A DNA stretch of 64,000 nucleotides from Neobacillus massiliamazoniensis (lineage in GTDB: Bacteria > Bacillota > Bacilli > Bacillales > Cytobacillaceae), in assembly GCF_001048695.1 (NCBI RefSeq), contig NZ_CVRB01000001.1, positions 310,001 to 374,000 of the forward strand. Reading direction: 5' to 3'. Shown one piece after another: positions 46,546-57,495 of the stretch (position 1 is the first letter of the stretch; every line of letters starts with the position of its first letter). Below the pieces are notes generated by a model. The model did not search any database and was not told where the DNA came from. It saw only the letters and a list, made by a program, of their open reading frames with translations. A program made the position numbers and the translations under genes.

Positions 46546-47667
46546 TTATTCCATTTCTTCATCATACTCGAAATCATCTTTATCCTGATCATCAAAGAGC
46601 TTAATCATTTCTTCACGAGGATAAATTCCTATTTCTCGTGCTTCTGTTTCGGATTTAATATCGATTTTCCAGGCACTTAGTTTTGCGGCAAGGCGAGCGT
46701 TTTGACCGCGTTTCCCAATGGCTAAAGATAATTGATAATCTGGAACGACTACGGTAGTTGCTTTTTCATTTTCACTAACGATGACGTCCAATACTTTTGA
46801 AGGACTTAACGAATTAGCAACAAACACGACTGGATCTTCAGACCATTTCACAATATCTATTTTTTCACCTTTTAATTCATTGACAATTGCTTGTACTCGA
46901 GTACCTTTAGGGCCCACGCATGATCCTACCGGGTCAACTTCAGGATTATCGGAATGAACGGAAATTTTCGAACGGTCACCTGCTTCCCTGGCGACTGATT
47001 TAATTTCTACTGTTCCGTCATAAATTTCAGGAACTTCAATTTCAAACAATCTTTTTAAAAGGCCAGGATGGGTACGCGAAACAAAAATTTGTGGTCCTTT
47101 TGTTGTTTTTTCTACTTTCGTAATAAAAACTTTGATTCGATCATGCGGTTTGTACCGTTCATTTGGCATTTGTTCATTTACTGGAAGCAATGCTTCAATT
47201 TTCCCCAGGCTTACGTAAATAAATTTAGAATCAAGCCTTTGCACAATTCCAGTCATAATATCTTCTTCGCGATCGATAAATTCAGAATATATGATTCCTC
47301 TTTCTGCTTCTCTAACACGTTGGGTTACGACTTGTTTTGCCGTCTGCGCCGCAATTCTTCCAAAATCTTTTGGAGTAACTTCCATCTCGACAACATCTTC
47401 TACCTGGTAGTTAGGATTAATCCTTCTAGCATCTTCTAATGAAATCTCTAGGCGAGGATCAAATACTTGATCTACTACTTCTTTTCTTGCAAATACGCGC
47501 ATCGAACCTGTTTCTAAATTTAAATCAATTCGAACATTTTGTGCTTGGTTGAAATTCCGGCGGTATGCCGATACTAATGCTGCCTCAATAGCATCGATTA
47601 AAACATCTCTTGAAATGCCTTTTTCTTTTTCCAGGATGTTTAGAGCATCTAACAATTCGCTGCTCAT
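46546..47667 (-). CDS. nusA: Transcription termination/antitermination protein NusA
   Basis: A 373-residue RNA-polymerase pausing and termination factor. An N-terminal polymerase-binding domain (about 1-130) is followed by S1 (about 135-200, REEDIMTGIVQRLDSKFIYVSLG) and two KH domains (SCVGPKGTRVQAIVNELKGE; AIGKRGQNARLAAKLSAWKI). It lacks the acidic repeats of the longer enterobacterial protein, as usual in Bacillus, and ends in an acidic tail. It is preceded by rimP in one operon. Confidence 0.97.
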   Translation of the reverse strand: MSSELLDALNILEKEKGISRDVLIDAIEAALVSAYRRNFNQAQNVRIDLNLETGSMRVFARKEVVDQVFDPRLEISLEDARRINPNYQVEDVVEMEVTPKDFGRIAAQTAKQVVTQRVREAERGIIYSEFIDREEDIMTGIVQRLDSKFIYVSLGKIEALLPVNEQMPNERYKPHDRIKVFITKVEKTTKGPQIFVSRTHPGLLKRLFEIEVPEIYDGTVEIKSVAREAGDRSKISVHSDNPEVDPVGSCVGPKGTRVQAIVNELKGEKIDIVKWSEDPVVFVANSLSPSKVLDVIVSENEKATTVVVPDYQLSLAIGKRGQNARLAAKLSAWKIDIKSETEAREIGIYPREEMIKLFDDQDKDDFEYDEEME

Positions 47668-47708
47668 TTTAACTTATCCCCCTAACTTTTTTTCAGGTTA
47701 TATTTCTA

Positions 47709-48179
47709 TTAAGAAAAAGTAACAGCAAGCCTGGCACCAGCTACTTTTTCATATGGAATCTCTAGCGTTTTCTTTTGTGTCTTTACTTTTATTTCAATTG
47801 TCAATGTCTGCCCGTTAAAATCCAGCAATTTTCCTTCAAAGCTTTTTTCACCATTAATGGGTTCATATGTTTTAATAAAAACATTTTTTCCAATCGACAT
47901 TTGAAAATCCTTGTCTTTTTTTAATGGACGCTCAGCACCTGGTGATGACACTTCAAGAAAATAATTATGGGGAATCGGGTCAACCTCATCGAGTTTTTCA
48001 CTGAGCCGTTCACTTACAAGTCCGCAATCCTCTATATCAACACCGTTTTCTTTATCGATATATACGCGCAGAAACCAGCTTTTTCCTTCTTTTACATACT
48101 CAATTTCAATCAGTTCTAGACCAAGCTCCCCGATAATTGGCATCGCCAGCTCTTCCACTATTTCCGTTACCTTGCTCAT
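47709..48179 (-). CDS. rimP: Ribosome maturation factor RimP
   Basis: A 156-residue 30S assembly factor. The two-domain RimP fold is visible from [23 protein letters not shown] and the [14 protein letters not shown] segment to a C-terminal SH3-like part. The ATG has AAGGAGG 6-7 nt upstream. It is the first gene of the nusA-infB operon. The promoter must lie in or beyond the 240 nt before the polC terminator, most of which is occupied by a MITE. Confidence 0.95.
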   Translation of the reverse strand: MSKVTEIVEELAMPIIGELGLELIEIEYVKEGKSWFLRVYIDKENGVDIEDCGLVSERLSEKLDEVDPIPHNYFLEVSSPGAERPLKKDKDFQMSIGKNVFIKTYEPINGEKSFEGKLLDFNGQTLTIEIKVKTQKKTLEIPYEKVAGARLAVTFS

Positions 48180-48237
48180 GCTTACCCTCCTTAAGAAGAT
48201 TTTTCACCCATAATGTATGTAGTTCTTGGAATTTACT

Positions 48238-48405
48238 TTAGATAAGGCTCTGTTAAACTTGCCAGTTGATTTCCGCTCAAGAAGCGAGCATCCGCGGGCT
48301 GTCCGGGGAGCCTCCTCGGCGCTACCTGCGCCTGCGGGGAGCGCCTTCCGCTCCAACCAACATAGTGGCAAAATCAACAATGAGCTTTAACATAACCTTT
48401 TATAA
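48238..48405. mobile_element. MITE copy 3 in the rimP upstream region
   Basis: A 152-bp element (48246-48397). The ends are GGCTCTGTTAAA and TTTAACATAACC, 10 of 12 complementary. The flanking 8-mers TTAGATAA and TTTTATAA agree at 6 of 8 positions, a worn target duplication. Compared with copy 1 a middle part is deleted after GCGCCTGCGGGGA. It lies between the polC terminator and rimP, in the region expected to hold the nusA-operon promoter. Confidence 0.85.
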
Positions 48406-48417
48406 AAGAATTACAAC

Positions 48418-48447
48418 AAGACGAAAGAGTGGGTTTCCCCACTCTTG
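48418..48447 (-). terminator. Terminator after polC
   Basis: On the minus strand, AAGAGTGGG-GAAA-CCCACTCTT is followed by TCGTCTTGTTG. It lies about 95 nt after the polC stop. Confidence 0.8.
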
Positions 48448-48541
48448 AACACGAGAGTATTTCTTAGTATTTCCAATAAAACTATACCATAACCGTGATA
48501 TTTATGCAAACCCGTTTCGCTTTAAATCAAGGTATTAAGAA

Positions 48542-51500
48542 TTAAAAGAGGCTTAGCTGGTTTTGTTCAGGAAGAGACCCTAGACAGCCTTGTTTGTCTA
48601 AATATTCAAGGATTGTCTTAGAAACCTTCCCCCGCTGCTGCATATCTTCTTTAGATAGGAACTCGCCTTCTTCCCTTGCTCTTACGATGTTAAGAGCAAC
48701 GTTTGTCCCAAGGCCAGGTATTGAAGTAAATGGTGGGATTAACGAATTACCTTCAATGATAAATTCTGAAGCTGCGGACTTATAAATATCAATTTTTTGG
48801 AACGTAAATCCTCTCTCTGTCATTTCAAGTGCCAGTTCTAGAACAGTTAATAGACTCTTCTCCTTATTAGAAGCTTCAAGACCTTTTGCATTTATTTCTT
48901 CAATTATTGCCCTTATTGACTCTGAACCGCGCGACATCGCTTCTATATCAAAATCTTCTGCACGGACAGTGAAATACGCTGCGTAATATAGTAGTGGAAG
49001 ATTCACTTTAAAATAAGCAATCCGCACTGCCATTAAAACATAGGCTGCAGCATGCGCTTTTGGAAACATATATTTGATTTTTTTGCATGAATCAATATAC
49101 CATTCCGGTACTTCATTTTTTCGCATTTCTGCTTCCATTTCTTCGGTTAACCCTTTTCCCTTACGTACTGATTCCATAATTTTAAATGCAAAGGATGGTT
49201 CCAGACCTTGGTAAATAAGGTAAACCATGATGTCGTCACGACAGCCAATTACTTCACTTAAATTACAAATTTGATTATGAATTAATTCTTGGGCATTTCC
49301 CAGCCATACATCTGTACCATGGGACAAACCCGAAATTTGAACGAGCTCAGAAAATGTCGTTGGTTTTGTATCTTCAAGCATTTGTCTTACAAAACGTGTA
49401 CCGAATTCAGGAATACCAAGAGTCCCAGTTTTACACATAATTTGCTCTTCGGTTACCCCCAATGATTCTGTCCCGCTGAAAATCTTCATAACTTCAGGGT
49501 CATCAGTCGGAATGGTTTTTGGATCAATGCCGCTAAGGTCCTGCAGCATCCTGATAACCGTCGGATCGTCGTGTCCGAGAATATCCAGCTTTAAGACATT
49601 ATCATGGATGGAGTGGAAATCAAAATGGGTTGTCTTCCATTCGGACGTTTTATCATCTGCAGGAAATTGAATAGGTGAAAAATCATAAACATCCATATAA
49701 TCAGGGATAACGATAATTCCACCCGGGTGTTGTCCGGTCGTCCTTTTTACCCCTGTACAACCGGAAGCAAGCCGCTCTACCTCGGCTCCCCGCATGTGAA
49801 GATTATGGTCCTGCTGATAGGCTTTGACATATCCAAAAGCCGTTTTGTCTGCAACAGTGCCAATGGTTCCGGCACGATAAACATAATCTTCTCCGAAAAG
49901 TACTTTCGTATAGTTATGTGCACGTGGTTGGTATTCACCAGAGAAGTTTAAGTCAATATCAGGCACCTTATCCCCTTTGAAGCCAAGAAAGGTTTCAAAC
50001 GGAATATCATGGCCATCTTTTCGATATTTCTCCCCGCATTTTGGGCAGTCTTTATCAGGTAAATCAAAGCCGGAGCCAACTGAACCATCATTAAAAAACT
50101 CTGAATGCTTGCATGATGGACAAATATAATGTGGCGGCAGTGGATTTACTTCTGTTATCTCTGTCATTGTTGCAACTAATGATGAACCAACAGAGCCCCT
50201 TGACCCTACAAGGTAGCCATCATCAAGCGATTTTTTTACAAGCTTATGCGAAATCAAATAAATGACGGCAAATCCGTGACCAATGATGCTCTTTAGCTCT
50301 TTTTCAAGACGGGCTTCCACAATTTCCGGAAGTGGGTCTCCATAAATACTATGCGCCATTTCATAACTCATCTTCTTCATTTCGTCTTCGGCGCCTTCAA
50401 TTCGTGGTGTATACAAATCGTCCTTTATCGGTTTAATGACCTCGATCATATCCGCAATTTTATTTGTATTGGTCACAACCACTTCCTTTGCTTTTTCTTT
50501 ACCAAGAAAGGAAAAAGCATCCAGCATCTCATTCGTTGTCCGGAAGTGAACATCCGGTAATTTATGACGATTTAAAGGATTGGCCCCACCTTGGGAGCTG
50601 ATTAAAATTTTTCGGTAAATTGCATCATTTTCTTGTAAATAGTGGACATTGCCGGTTGCAACAACAGGAAGACCCAATTTTTCTCCAAGCTTTACGATTT
50701 TTCCTATAATATCTTCAAGTGCCTTTTCGTTTCGGACAAGCTCCATCTCGATCAATGGCGCATACACCTGTTTTGGCATAATCTCAAGATAATCGTAGAA
50801 CCTTGCGGCCTCTTCTACTTCCTCTGGAGATTTTTGCATCATTCTTTCAAATACTTCACCTTTATCACAGGCCGATCCAACAAGGATTCCCTCCCGATAT
50901 TTTTCAAGAACAGAGCGCGGAATTCTTGGAACTCGATAGAAATATTCAATGTGCGCAATAGATACCAACTTAAAAAGGTTTTTCAATCCAATCTCATTCT
51001 GAGCTAAAAGAGTACAATGAAAAGGTCTTGCCCGTTGATAGGCATTTCCTTTGCCCATATTGTCGTTTAATTGATCATGGTATTCAACCCCTTTTTCAAG
51101 GGCATCCTTTAACATTTTCATTAGGAGATAACCGGTCGCTTCCGCATCATAGATTGCTCGGTGGTGCTGAGTTAATTCAATATCAAATTTCTTAGATAAT
51201 GTATTTAAGCGATGGTTTTTTAATTCTGGATATAGAAAACGGCCGAGTTCAAGGGTATCAATAACCGGATTTTTCGCCTTATCAAACCCCATTTGCTGAT
51301 AACCGACATTAAGAAAACCCATGTCAAAGGAGGCATTATGGGCAACTAGGACTGCATCCTCTGCCCAATCACAGAATTTCTTTAACACCTCTTCTACTTC
51401 AGGTGCATTCTCCACCATATCATCCGTAATTCCGGTTAAGTTGATGGTTGTTGCGGAAAGGCGATGATGAGGGTTGGCAAATGATTCAAAGCGGTCAATG

Positions 51501-52867
51501 ATTTCCCCATCCCTTATCTTAACGGCAGCAAGCTCGATGATGGTATCATACACTGCAGAAAGCCCCGTTGTCTCCACGTCGAAAACAACAAAGGTATCTT
51601 CTGAAAGAAGCCGGTGTGCAGAATTATAGGCAATCGGAACACCGTCGTCTATGAGGTTTGCTTCCACTCCAAAGAGAATTTTAATATCATTTTTCTTTCC
51701 TGCACTATAGGCCTCAGGAAATGATTGCGCCCCAGCATGGTCCGTAATGGCAATGGCTTTATGACCCCATTTTTTCGCCTGTGCAATCAAGGTACTTACT
51801 GGAGTAACAGCATCCATTTGACTCATTGGTGAATGGAGATGAAGTTCGACCCGTTTTTCATTTTCCGGTGCTGTATCTTTACGCCCGATCGGTTTGATTT
51901 CATTAATATCGTTTCCCATCATAATCAAGTCTCGGACAAACGTATCGTTCTGGATGCTTCCTCTTACCTTTACCCACATTCCTTTTTTCACATGCTGGAA
52001 CAGGGCCGCATCCTCCTTATCCCGCGAAAACATTTTGACCATAATGGAGCTAGTGTAATCAGTAATTTTAAAGGTTAAAAGTGTGCGTCCACTACGCAGC
52101 TCTTTTGTTTCTGCGTCGAAAATATACCCCTGTGCAGCTACTCTTCTTTCTTCGTCAACTATGTCAATCAAGCTGCGCAGTTCATGATCATCCTTAATGG
52201 TAAGACCAATTGTAAGTGGACCATTCGGTACATCAGCTGATGGCTGATCTTTTTCTGCTTCTTTTTTCTGTAATTCTACAAGAGCTTGAAGTCCACGTTC
52301 TTGGTCTTCCTTTTGTTTAGCCAGTAAAAATTGCTGGTATTCTTCGTTCTTTTCATTCTCTTGTATCTCAGCTTCAATAGCCAGTAACGGAAATCCAAAA
52401 GATTGATATATGTTTCCGATCAATGAACCGTATTTCCGTTTTAATGTTAGACCCTCTGCTTCATTCCTAACCATGACGGTTATTTTATTTCCACTAATAT
52501 TTGGGATTTGCTCATTTAACAACTTCAAAATTGGTGGTGAAATTCCATCAATTTGTTGAATGCAATAATTCCAATATTCTAGTAATAATTCAGGTGTAAT
52601 TAATGGATTGATTACATTTATTTCAAAGGTTACGTTTGCGATATTTGAAAACTTTCGCTCTAACTGAGAAGAAAATAGACCATAAACATGGAATGGAAGG
52701 ATTTTTTCAAAAGAAAAATGAAAATGCCACTTACGTGCTTTCTTTTCAACCAGTAACCTTTCAATTTGTGCATTATGAAAATGAACTACTACAGCATCAT
52801 CGATCAATTCTAGCTGCTGGAGCAAGAGTTGGAATCGCTCTTTATTGCCTGAGGCATGTTCGCTCAT
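48542..52867 (-). CDS. polC: DNA polymerase III PolC-type alpha subunit
   Basis: The replicative Gram-positive polymerase. A 1441-residue protein: N-terminal domains, an OB fold (about 235-325), a PHP domain ([17 protein letters not shown]) split by the inserted 3'-5' exonuclease ([12 protein letters not shown]), a zinc finger of four Cys (CPSC and CPKC, near 955-990) and the palm with [12 protein letters not shown] chose the ATG at 52867 (MSEHASGNK), with GGAGAGGG upstream. It normally follows proS; here it follows rasP. Confidence 0.97.
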   Translation of the reverse strand: MSEHASGNKERFQLLLQQLELIDDAVVVHFHNAQIERLLVEKKARKWHFHFSFEKILPFHVYGLFSSQLERKFSNIANVTFEINVINPLITPELLLEYWNYCIQQIDGISPPILKLLNEQIPNISGNKITVMVRNEAEGLTLKRKYGSLIGNIYQSFGFPLLAIEAEIQENEKNEEYQQFLLAKQKEDQERGLQALVELQKKEAEKDQPSADVPNGPLTIGLTIKDDHELRSLIDIVDEERRVAAQGYIFDAETKELRSGRTLLTFKITDYTSSIMVKMFSRDKEDAALFQHVKKGMWVKVRGSIQNDTFVRDLIMMGNDINEIKPIGRKDTAPENEKRVELHLHSPMSQMDAVTPVSTLIAQAKKWGHKAIAITDHAGAQSFPEAYSAGKKNDIKILFGVEANLIDDGVPIAYNSAHRLLSEDTFVVFDVETTGLSAVYDTIIELAAVKIRDGEIIDRFESFANPHHRLSATTINLTGITDDMVENAPEVEEVLKKFCDWAEDAVLVAHNASFDMGFLNVGYQQMGFDKAKNPVIDTLELGRFLYPELKNHRLNTLSKKFDIELTQHHRAIYDAEATGYLLMKMLKDALEKGVEYHDQLNDNMGKGNAYQRARPFHCTLLAQNEIGLKNLFKLVSIAHIEYFYRVPRIPRSVLEKYREGILVGSACDKGEVFERMMQKSPEEVEEAARFYDYLEIMPKQVYAPLIEMELVRNEKALEDIIGKIVKLGEKLGLPVVATGNVHYLQENDAIYRKILISSQGGANPLNRHKLPDVHFRTTNEMLDAFSFLGKEKAKEVVVTNTNKIADMIEVIKPIKDDLYTPRIEGAEDEMKKMSYEMAHSIYGDPLPEIVEARLEKELKSIIGHGFAVIYLISHKLVKKSLDDGYLVGSRGSVGSSLVATMTEITEVNPLPPHYICPSCKHSEFFNDGSVGSGFDLPDKDCPKCGEKYRKDGHDIPFETFLGFKGDKVPDIDLNFSGEYQPRAHNYTKVLFGEDYVYRAGTIGTVADKTAFGYVKAYQQDHNLHMRGAEVERLASGCTGVKRTTGQHPGGIIVIPDYMDVYDFSPIQFPADDKTSEWKTTHFDFHSIHDNVLKLDILGHDDPTVIRMLQDLSGIDPKTIPTDDPEVMKIFSGTESLGVTEEQIMCKTGTLGIPEFGTRFVRQMLEDTKPTTFSELVQISGLSHGTDVWLGNAQELIHNQICNLSEVIGCRDDIMVYLIYQGLEPSFAFKIMESVRKGKGLTEEMEAEMRKNEVPEWYIDSCKKIKYMFPKAHAAAYVLMAVRIAYFKVNLPLLYYAAYFTVRAEDFDIEAMSRGSESIRAIIEEINAKGLEASNKEKSLLTVLELALEMTERGFTFQKIDIYKSAASEFIIEGNSLIPPFTSIPGLGTNVALNIVRAREEGEFLSKEDMQQRGKVSKTILEYLDKQGCLGSLPEQNQLSLF

Positions 52868-52983
52868 CTTACCCTCTCCCATCTTTAAAAAATCTCTATC
52901 TTTATCTATTTCAAAAAGTAATTATATCACAACATCCGAAATGATTCGGCTTTATTCGACAGAAAATGATTTCCTCTATCTAG

Positions 52984-53017
52984 AAAAAAAGAAAGAGGCT
53001 GCTTGGCAGCCCCTTTC
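52984..53017 (-). terminator. Terminator after rasP
   Basis: On the minus strand, GAAAGGGGCTGC and GCAGCCTCTTTC pair around a short loop and are followed by TTTTTTT. It separates rasP from polC, at the place where proS would be. Confidence 0.92.
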
Positions 53018-53039
53018 AAAATTAGTTATTCTCATCCTG

Positions 53040-54302
53040 CTATTTTAAGAAAAATCTTTGAATGTCGTTCCATGTTACAACAAGCATGAGCAGCATCAAA
53101 AGGGCGAATCCGATAAAATGAACCATCCCCTCTTTTTGACGGTCAATTGGTTTTCCTCTAACTGCTTCAACCGCAAAAAACATGAGTCTGCCTCCATCTA
53201 ATGCAGGGATTGGCAACAAATTCATAATTCCTAAGTTAATACTTAAAATACCTGCCCATTTCATTAAATAGAAAATCCCTGATTTGGCTACTTCCTCAGT
53301 AGAAACATATATGCCAACTGGGCCAGATAAGGCATTAATGGAAAACTGTCCGGTAACTAATTTTCCAAGCATAACAAAAATTTGCTGTATCCAGAAAAAC
53401 GTTTCTGTAAACCCTGACTTAATGGCTTGAACAGGAGATTTTTCAACTGGACTATATACACCAATAACCCCAATTTTCTTTCCATCAACTGTTTTTTCAA
53501 CTGGCGTTACCGGAATTTCCTTTTCTTTTCCGTCACGGGTTAATGTAAATGTAAGCTTCTCATTTGGATGTTTTCTAATTACATCGACAACATCAGACCA
53601 ACTGGATATTTCTGTACCATTAATACTTTGAACAATATCTCCTTTATGAAGCCCTGCTGCTTTTGCAGCTCCGTCTGGGGTAAGTTCCCCTAAAACCGGA
53701 TCATTTGTTGGAACACCCTGCAGGATTGCAATAATCATAAAAATGACGATAGCAAGAAGGAAATTCATCATTGGTCCTGCAAAAATAGCCATCGCTCTCT
53801 GTCCCAACGTTTTTGAGGCAAATTGGCGATCATAGGGTGCAAGTTGAGTTTCACTCCCATTTTCCACAATAACTGCTTTTGGATTAATGGTAAATGATTG
53901 CAAATTGTCGCCATCATCATCCGGAAACCCTTTAATAATTAATTCACGTTCGATATCAGCATACTCTACTTCGACGATACGGCAATTCGGAAATTTTTCC
54001 TTATTATTTAAAATGATTTTATTTACATTGTTATCGTCATCAAACAAAAGACCGATTCGATACCCTGGTTTGATTTCAACCATTTCTGGGTCTTCTCCCG
54101 CCATGCGAACAAATCCACCAATTGGAAGCAATCGAATCGTATAGACAGTTTCTCCCTTCTTATGAGAGAAAACTTTTGGACCAAATCCAATTGCAAACTC
54201 ACGGCATAAAATTCCTGCCCTTTTCGCAAAAATTAAATGACCTAATTCGTGAAAAAAGACGAGTGCGCCAAAAATCACAATAAAAGCTATAACTGTGCTC
54301 AA
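53040..54302 (-). CDS. rasP: Site-2 intramembrane protease RasP/RseP
   Basis: A 420-residue membrane zinc protease that cleaves anti-sigma factors and signal-peptide remnants within the membrane. The zinc motif HELGH is at 18-22 in the first helix, a PDZ domain is near 200-280 (KGDIVQSINGTEISSWSDV), and the second metal motif NLLPIPALDGG lies near the C-terminus. I chose a TTG start 9 nt from AAGGTG, which gives exactly the B. subtilis length of 420. An in-frame GTG four codons earlier falls on the ribosome-binding site. Confidence 0.94.
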   Translation of the reverse strand: MSTVIAFIVIFGALVFFHELGHLIFAKRAGILCREFAIGFGPKVFSHKKGETVYTIRLLPIGGFVRMAGEDPEMVEIKPGYRIGLLFDDDNNVNKIILNNKEKFPNCRIVEVEYADIERELIIKGFPDDDGDNLQSFTINPKAVIVENGSETQLAPYDRQFASKTLGQRAMAIFAGPMMNFLLAIVIFMIIAILQGVPTNDPVLGELTPDGAAKAAGLHKGDIVQSINGTEISSWSDVVDVIRKHPNEKLTFTLTRDGKEKEIPVTPVEKTVDGKKIGVIGVYSPVEKSPVQAIKSGFTETFFWIQQIFVMLGKLVTGQFSINALSGPVGIYVSTEEVAKSGIFYLMKWAGILSINLGIMNLLPIPALDGGRLMFFAVEAVRGKPIDRQKEGMVHFIGFALLMLLMLVVTWNDIQRFFLK

Positions 54303-54354
54303 TAATAAAACCACCTTTTCTTAAAGGATAAGAAGGTATATATTTTTTAGAAAT

Positions 54355-54477
54355 GTCTAGCTCTAGTGCTTAGCTCCTCGAGGTCTTAAGCCTCTCCCAA
54401 ATCGAAGACAAAAAACATCTTCGGTTTGGGAGCGTCTTAAGCTTGTCGGGGCTGAACGAGACGCTTCCGCTTTTCTT
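54355..54477. repeat. Palindromic repeat B, copy 4 (divergent)
   Basis: The left end is TGTCTAGCTCTAGTGCTTAG and the right end GACGCTTCCGCTTTTC. The inner stem CCAAATCGAAGA / TCTTCGGTTTGG (54397-54428) has no sequence similarity to the GAAGGTT stem of copies 2 and 3 but pairs better. On the minus strand it begins at the dxr stop codon (TAAGAAAAGCGG). Confidence 0.75.
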
Positions 54478-55618
54478 ATAAAAGTGAACTTACATACTGT
54501 CTCGTTTCTTTATCAACCTCTTGAATCGTTGTTAAGCTTGGATGATCAATCATTTGATGGATACTTAAGGCTTTCTCAATCAAATCGTCAATCTGCAAAA
54601 AGTGAATTTTACCTTCTAAAAACGCTGCTACTGCAACCTCATTGGCTGCATTTAATACAGTTGGCATTGTTCCTCCAATTTTTCCTGCTTCATAAGCTAG
54701 CTTTAAGCAGCGGAACCTCTCAACATCCATTTCCTGAAAGTGCAATTTCCCAACTTGGGCCAAGTTCAACCGATTAGCTGATGGAAGTGGCATCCGATCT
54801 GGATAAGTAAGGGCAAATTGAATTGGAACTCTCATATCAGGGGTTCCTAATTGAGCCATAATACTACTATCATGAAATTCAATCATTGAATGAATGATGC
54901 TTTCTTTATGCATCAGTACATCAATTTTTTCATATGGCATATTAAAAAGCCAATGAGCTTCAATTACTTCTAGGCCTTTATTCATCATCGTCGCTGAGTC
55001 AATCGTAATTTTTGCTCCCATAGACCAATTTGGATGTTGTAACGCTTCTTCAACCGTAACATTGACTAACTCTTCCCGGGTACGATCTCTGAAACTACCA
55101 CCTGATGCTGTTAAGATTAATCTTTCAATGTTTTTCTCTTTTTCACCTTGTAATGCCTGGAAAATTGCGGAGTGTTCACTATCAACCGGCAGCAGTGGGA
55201 CATGGTTCCTTTTTGCTGCCTCAACAACAAGATGACCAGCAGTTACGAGTGTTTCTTTGTTCGCAATGGCGATGATTTTTCCTTTCTCAATTGCCTGAAG
55301 TGTCGGGTTTAATCCAACGCTCCCAAGAACAGCGTTGACAAGTATGTCTGACTTTTCATATACAGCAGTCTCGATAAGCCCTTCCTCACCAAATGTGAAC
55401 TTTACTCCCGGAAATTCTGTCTTTAATGTATTATAATCATGATAGTCTTGTACAGAAACAAGCTCGGGCTGAAATTCAATTATTATTTTTCTTGCTAATT
55501 CAATATTTTTTCCTACAGAGAGTGCAGCTAATTTAAATTCTTCATGATGCTCACGGATAATATCTAATGTTTGGGTGCCGATGGAACCAGTTGCCCCCAT
55601 TAAACTAATCGTTTTCAA
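54476..55618 (-). CDS. dxr: 1-deoxy-D-xylulose-5-phosphate reductoisomerase
   Basis: Second enzyme of the MEP isoprenoid pathway: DXP to 2-C-methyl-D-erythritol 4-phosphate with NADPH. A 380-residue protein with the nucleotide motif [15 protein letters not shown] at the N-terminus, the metal/substrate motif [13 protein letters not shown], and TASGGSFRD. It starts at TTG with AGGAG 8 nt upstream. It lies between cdsA and rasP. It feeds isoprenoid supply used by UppS, encoded just upstream. The stop codon coincides with the edge of repeat B copy 4. Confidence 0.96.
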   Translation of the reverse strand: MKTISLMGATGSIGTQTLDIIREHHEEFKLAALSVGKNIELARKIIIEFQPELVSVQDYHDYNTLKTEFPGVKFTFGEEGLIETAVYEKSDILVNAVLGSVGLNPTLQAIEKGKIIAIANKETLVTAGHLVVEAAKRNHVPLLPVDSEHSAIFQALQGEKEKNIERLILTASGGSFRDRTREELVNVTVEEALQHPNWSMGAKITIDSATMMNKGLEVIEAHWLFNMPYEKIDVLMHKESIIHSMIEFHDSSIMAQLGTPDMRVPIQFALTYPDRMPLPSANRLNLAQVGKLHFQEMDVERFRCLKLAYEAGKIGGTMPTVLNAANEVAVAAFLEGKIHFLQIDDLIEKALSIHQMIDHPSLTTIQEVDKETRQYVSSLL

Positions 55619-55684
55619 AATGTCATCTCCTAAATAATGAAGCGTAACCGCCTTGGTTGGCCAAGCACTATCCTAGACTATAAA

Positions 55685-56473
55685 TTACCAAAGATGAAAA
55701 AAGTGCAATAATGGCCATACAAATAAGAGGCTATCGAAGCGGTCAAGGATTCCACCATGACCTGGCAATATAGTACCTGAGTCTTTTACATTAAAATGTC
55801 TCTTAAACGCTGACTCCACTAGATCGCCAATTTGTCCAAAAACAGATAAAACAACAGTAATTGCCATTAGTGGAACAATGGTGGCATGGATGTTTGAAAA
55901 TAGAACAAACAAGACAGCTACCACTAATGCACAAACAACCCCACCGATTGAACCTTCAACTGTTTTATTTGGGCTGATTTCAGGCCATAGTTTTCTTTTT
56001 CCAATTGCTTTTCCAATAAAATATGCTCCGGAATCGGTTGCCCACATAATAAATATGGAGTAAAAAATATAAACGAGGCCTGCCGAGCGGGTTTCCATGA
56101 AGAAATAAAAACCAATACCAACATATATTGCCGAAAGAATCGAGAAACCAACATCTTCAAACGTAAAACGATTCTTGGTGATGACTGTTAAAGCTAATAA
56201 TAAAAGAATAAGCCCAATCCCAAATTCTGCTTTTGAATAATGAAAGGTCACAAAAACTTCCTGATATTGTTTAGGGAGCAAAATGACCCAGAGAAATAAG
56301 AGAGATAATAAACCATTAACTGAAAAAATAGTAAGTTTTTTCATTTTTAATAATTCATATAATCCAACGCTTGCTAAAAAATACGTTAATAATACAAAAG
56401 GCAAGCCACCAAAGAAGACAAATGGTAAAAATAAAGCAGCAGCTACGACCCCTGTAATAATTCTTTGCTTCAT
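55685..56473 (-). CDS. cdsA: Phosphatidate cytidylyltransferase
   Basis: Integral-membrane CDP-diacylglycerol synthase, the entry to phosphatidylglycerol synthesis and substrate supplier for PgsA. A 262-residue protein with about 7-8 hydrophobic helices. The C-terminal family signature (DSGAYFIGKAIGKRKLW, SPNKTVEGSIGG and, near the end, KDSGTILPGHGGILDRFDS) is complete. The ATG has AAAGGTG 13 nt upstream, a little far. Confidence 0.95.
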   Translation of the reverse strand: MKQRIITGVVAAALFLPFVFFGGLPFVLLTYFLASVGLYELLKMKKLTIFSVNGLLSLLFLWVILLPKQYQEVFVTFHYSKAEFGIGLILLLLALTVITKNRFTFEDVGFSILSAIYVGIGFYFFMETRSAGLVYIFYSIFIMWATDSGAYFIGKAIGKRKLWPEISPNKTVEGSIGGVVCALVVAVLFVLFSNIHATIVPLMAITVVLSVFGQIGDLVESAFKRHFNVKDSGTILPGHGGILDRFDSLLFVWPLLHFFHLW

Positions 56474-56528
56474 CTGTTTGTTTCAACACCTTTATGTTCT
56501 AGAGAGAATTTTTAAAATGACATAAAGT

Positions 56529-57305
56529 TTATATTCCTCCAAAGCGGCGCTGGCGATTTTGGAACACTTGGATTGCTTCTAACAAATGTTCTTCATTAAA
56601 ATCAGGCCATAATACTTCGGTAAACCAAAACTCCGAATAAGCTAATTGCCAAAGCATAAAATTGCTTAAACGGATTTCACCGCTTGTCCGGATTAATAGG
56701 TCCGGATCGTTTAAACTTGAAGTCATAAGATAGGATGAAAAGACACTTTCGTCTACATCACTTTCCTTTAGTATACCATTTTTGCAATCCATTAAAACTT
56801 GCTTGACAGCATCAACAATCTCAGCCCTGCTTCCATAATTTAAAGCGAAATTTAGAACCAAGCCAGTATTGTTTTTTGTTTCTTCCATTGCCTTTTCGAT
56901 CGCGTGTAATGTATGTAATGGGAGCTGGTCTTTATATCCCATCATTTTAACTTGAACATTTTCTTCAATTAATTCTGGCAAGAAAGTACCTAAAAATTCT
57001 TCAGGTAATTTCATGATGAATTCCACTTCATTTTTAGGACGTTTCCAATTCTCGGTTGAAAAAGCATATAATGTTAGGGTTTTTATACCTAAATTATTTG
57101 CTAATCTCGTTGTTTTACGGACGACTTTCATTCCCTCGTGATGACCGGCAATGCGAGGTAAAGCTCTTTTCTTAGCCCACCTTCCGTTGCCATCCATAAT
57201 AATCGCAACATGTTCGGGAATTGGCAATTTTTTTATTTCCTCTATTTTTTCTCGGAGTGAAGTAGAGTTATTTTGGTTCTTCCAAAGCTTTATCTTATTA
57301 AACAT
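56529..57305 (-). CDS. uppS: Undecaprenyl diphosphate synthase (isoprenyl transferase)
   Basis: Makes the C55 lipid carrier for peptidoglycan and teichoic-acid synthesis by cis-addition of isopentenyl diphosphate. A 258-residue protein with the catalytic Asp in AIIMDGNGRWAKKR and the C-terminal DLLIRTSGEIRLSNFMLWQ motif. The ATG has AAGGAG about 8 nt upstream. A frr terminator lies upstream, and a TGG-extended -10 (TATGAT, 57378-57383, minus strand) may be its promoter. It begins the uppS-cdsA-dxr-rasP unit. Confidence 0.96.
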   Translation of the reverse strand: MFNKIKLWKNQNNSTSLREKIEEIKKLPIPEHVAIIMDGNGRWAKKRALPRIAGHHEGMKVVRKTTRLANNLGIKTLTLYAFSTENWKRPKNEVEFIMKLPEEFLGTFLPELIEENVQVKMMGYKDQLPLHTLHAIEKAMEETKNNTGLVLNFALNYGSRAEIVDAVKQVLMDCKNGILKESDVDESVFSSYLMTSSLNDPDLLIRTSGEIRLSNFMLWQLAYSEFWFTEVLWPDFNEEHLLEAIQVFQNRQRRFGGI

Positions 57306-57467
57306 GCTCTTGCTCCTTCAAATTAAGTTAATCTTGGACTCCGATACTTGATCTTATCTATTTTGTCATATGCCTTTATCATACCAAAAAAGCAACAAGA
57401 TATCTCTAATAAATAACGTATGTAAAATAAAAGGAATTAAGAATAATGGAAAAATATATAAATAGTG

Positions 57468-57492
57468 AAAAAACCCCCTAAAAAGAGGGTCA
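57468..57492 (-). terminator. Terminator after frr
   Basis: On the minus strand, ACCCTC and GGGGGT pair around a T-rich loop and are followed by TTTTTCAC. It lies a few bases after the frr stop. Confidence 0.8.
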
Positions 57493-57495
57493 AAT

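Noticed and set aside
48266..48448. 60-residue plus-strand open frame
   Set aside because: It lies in MITE copy 3.
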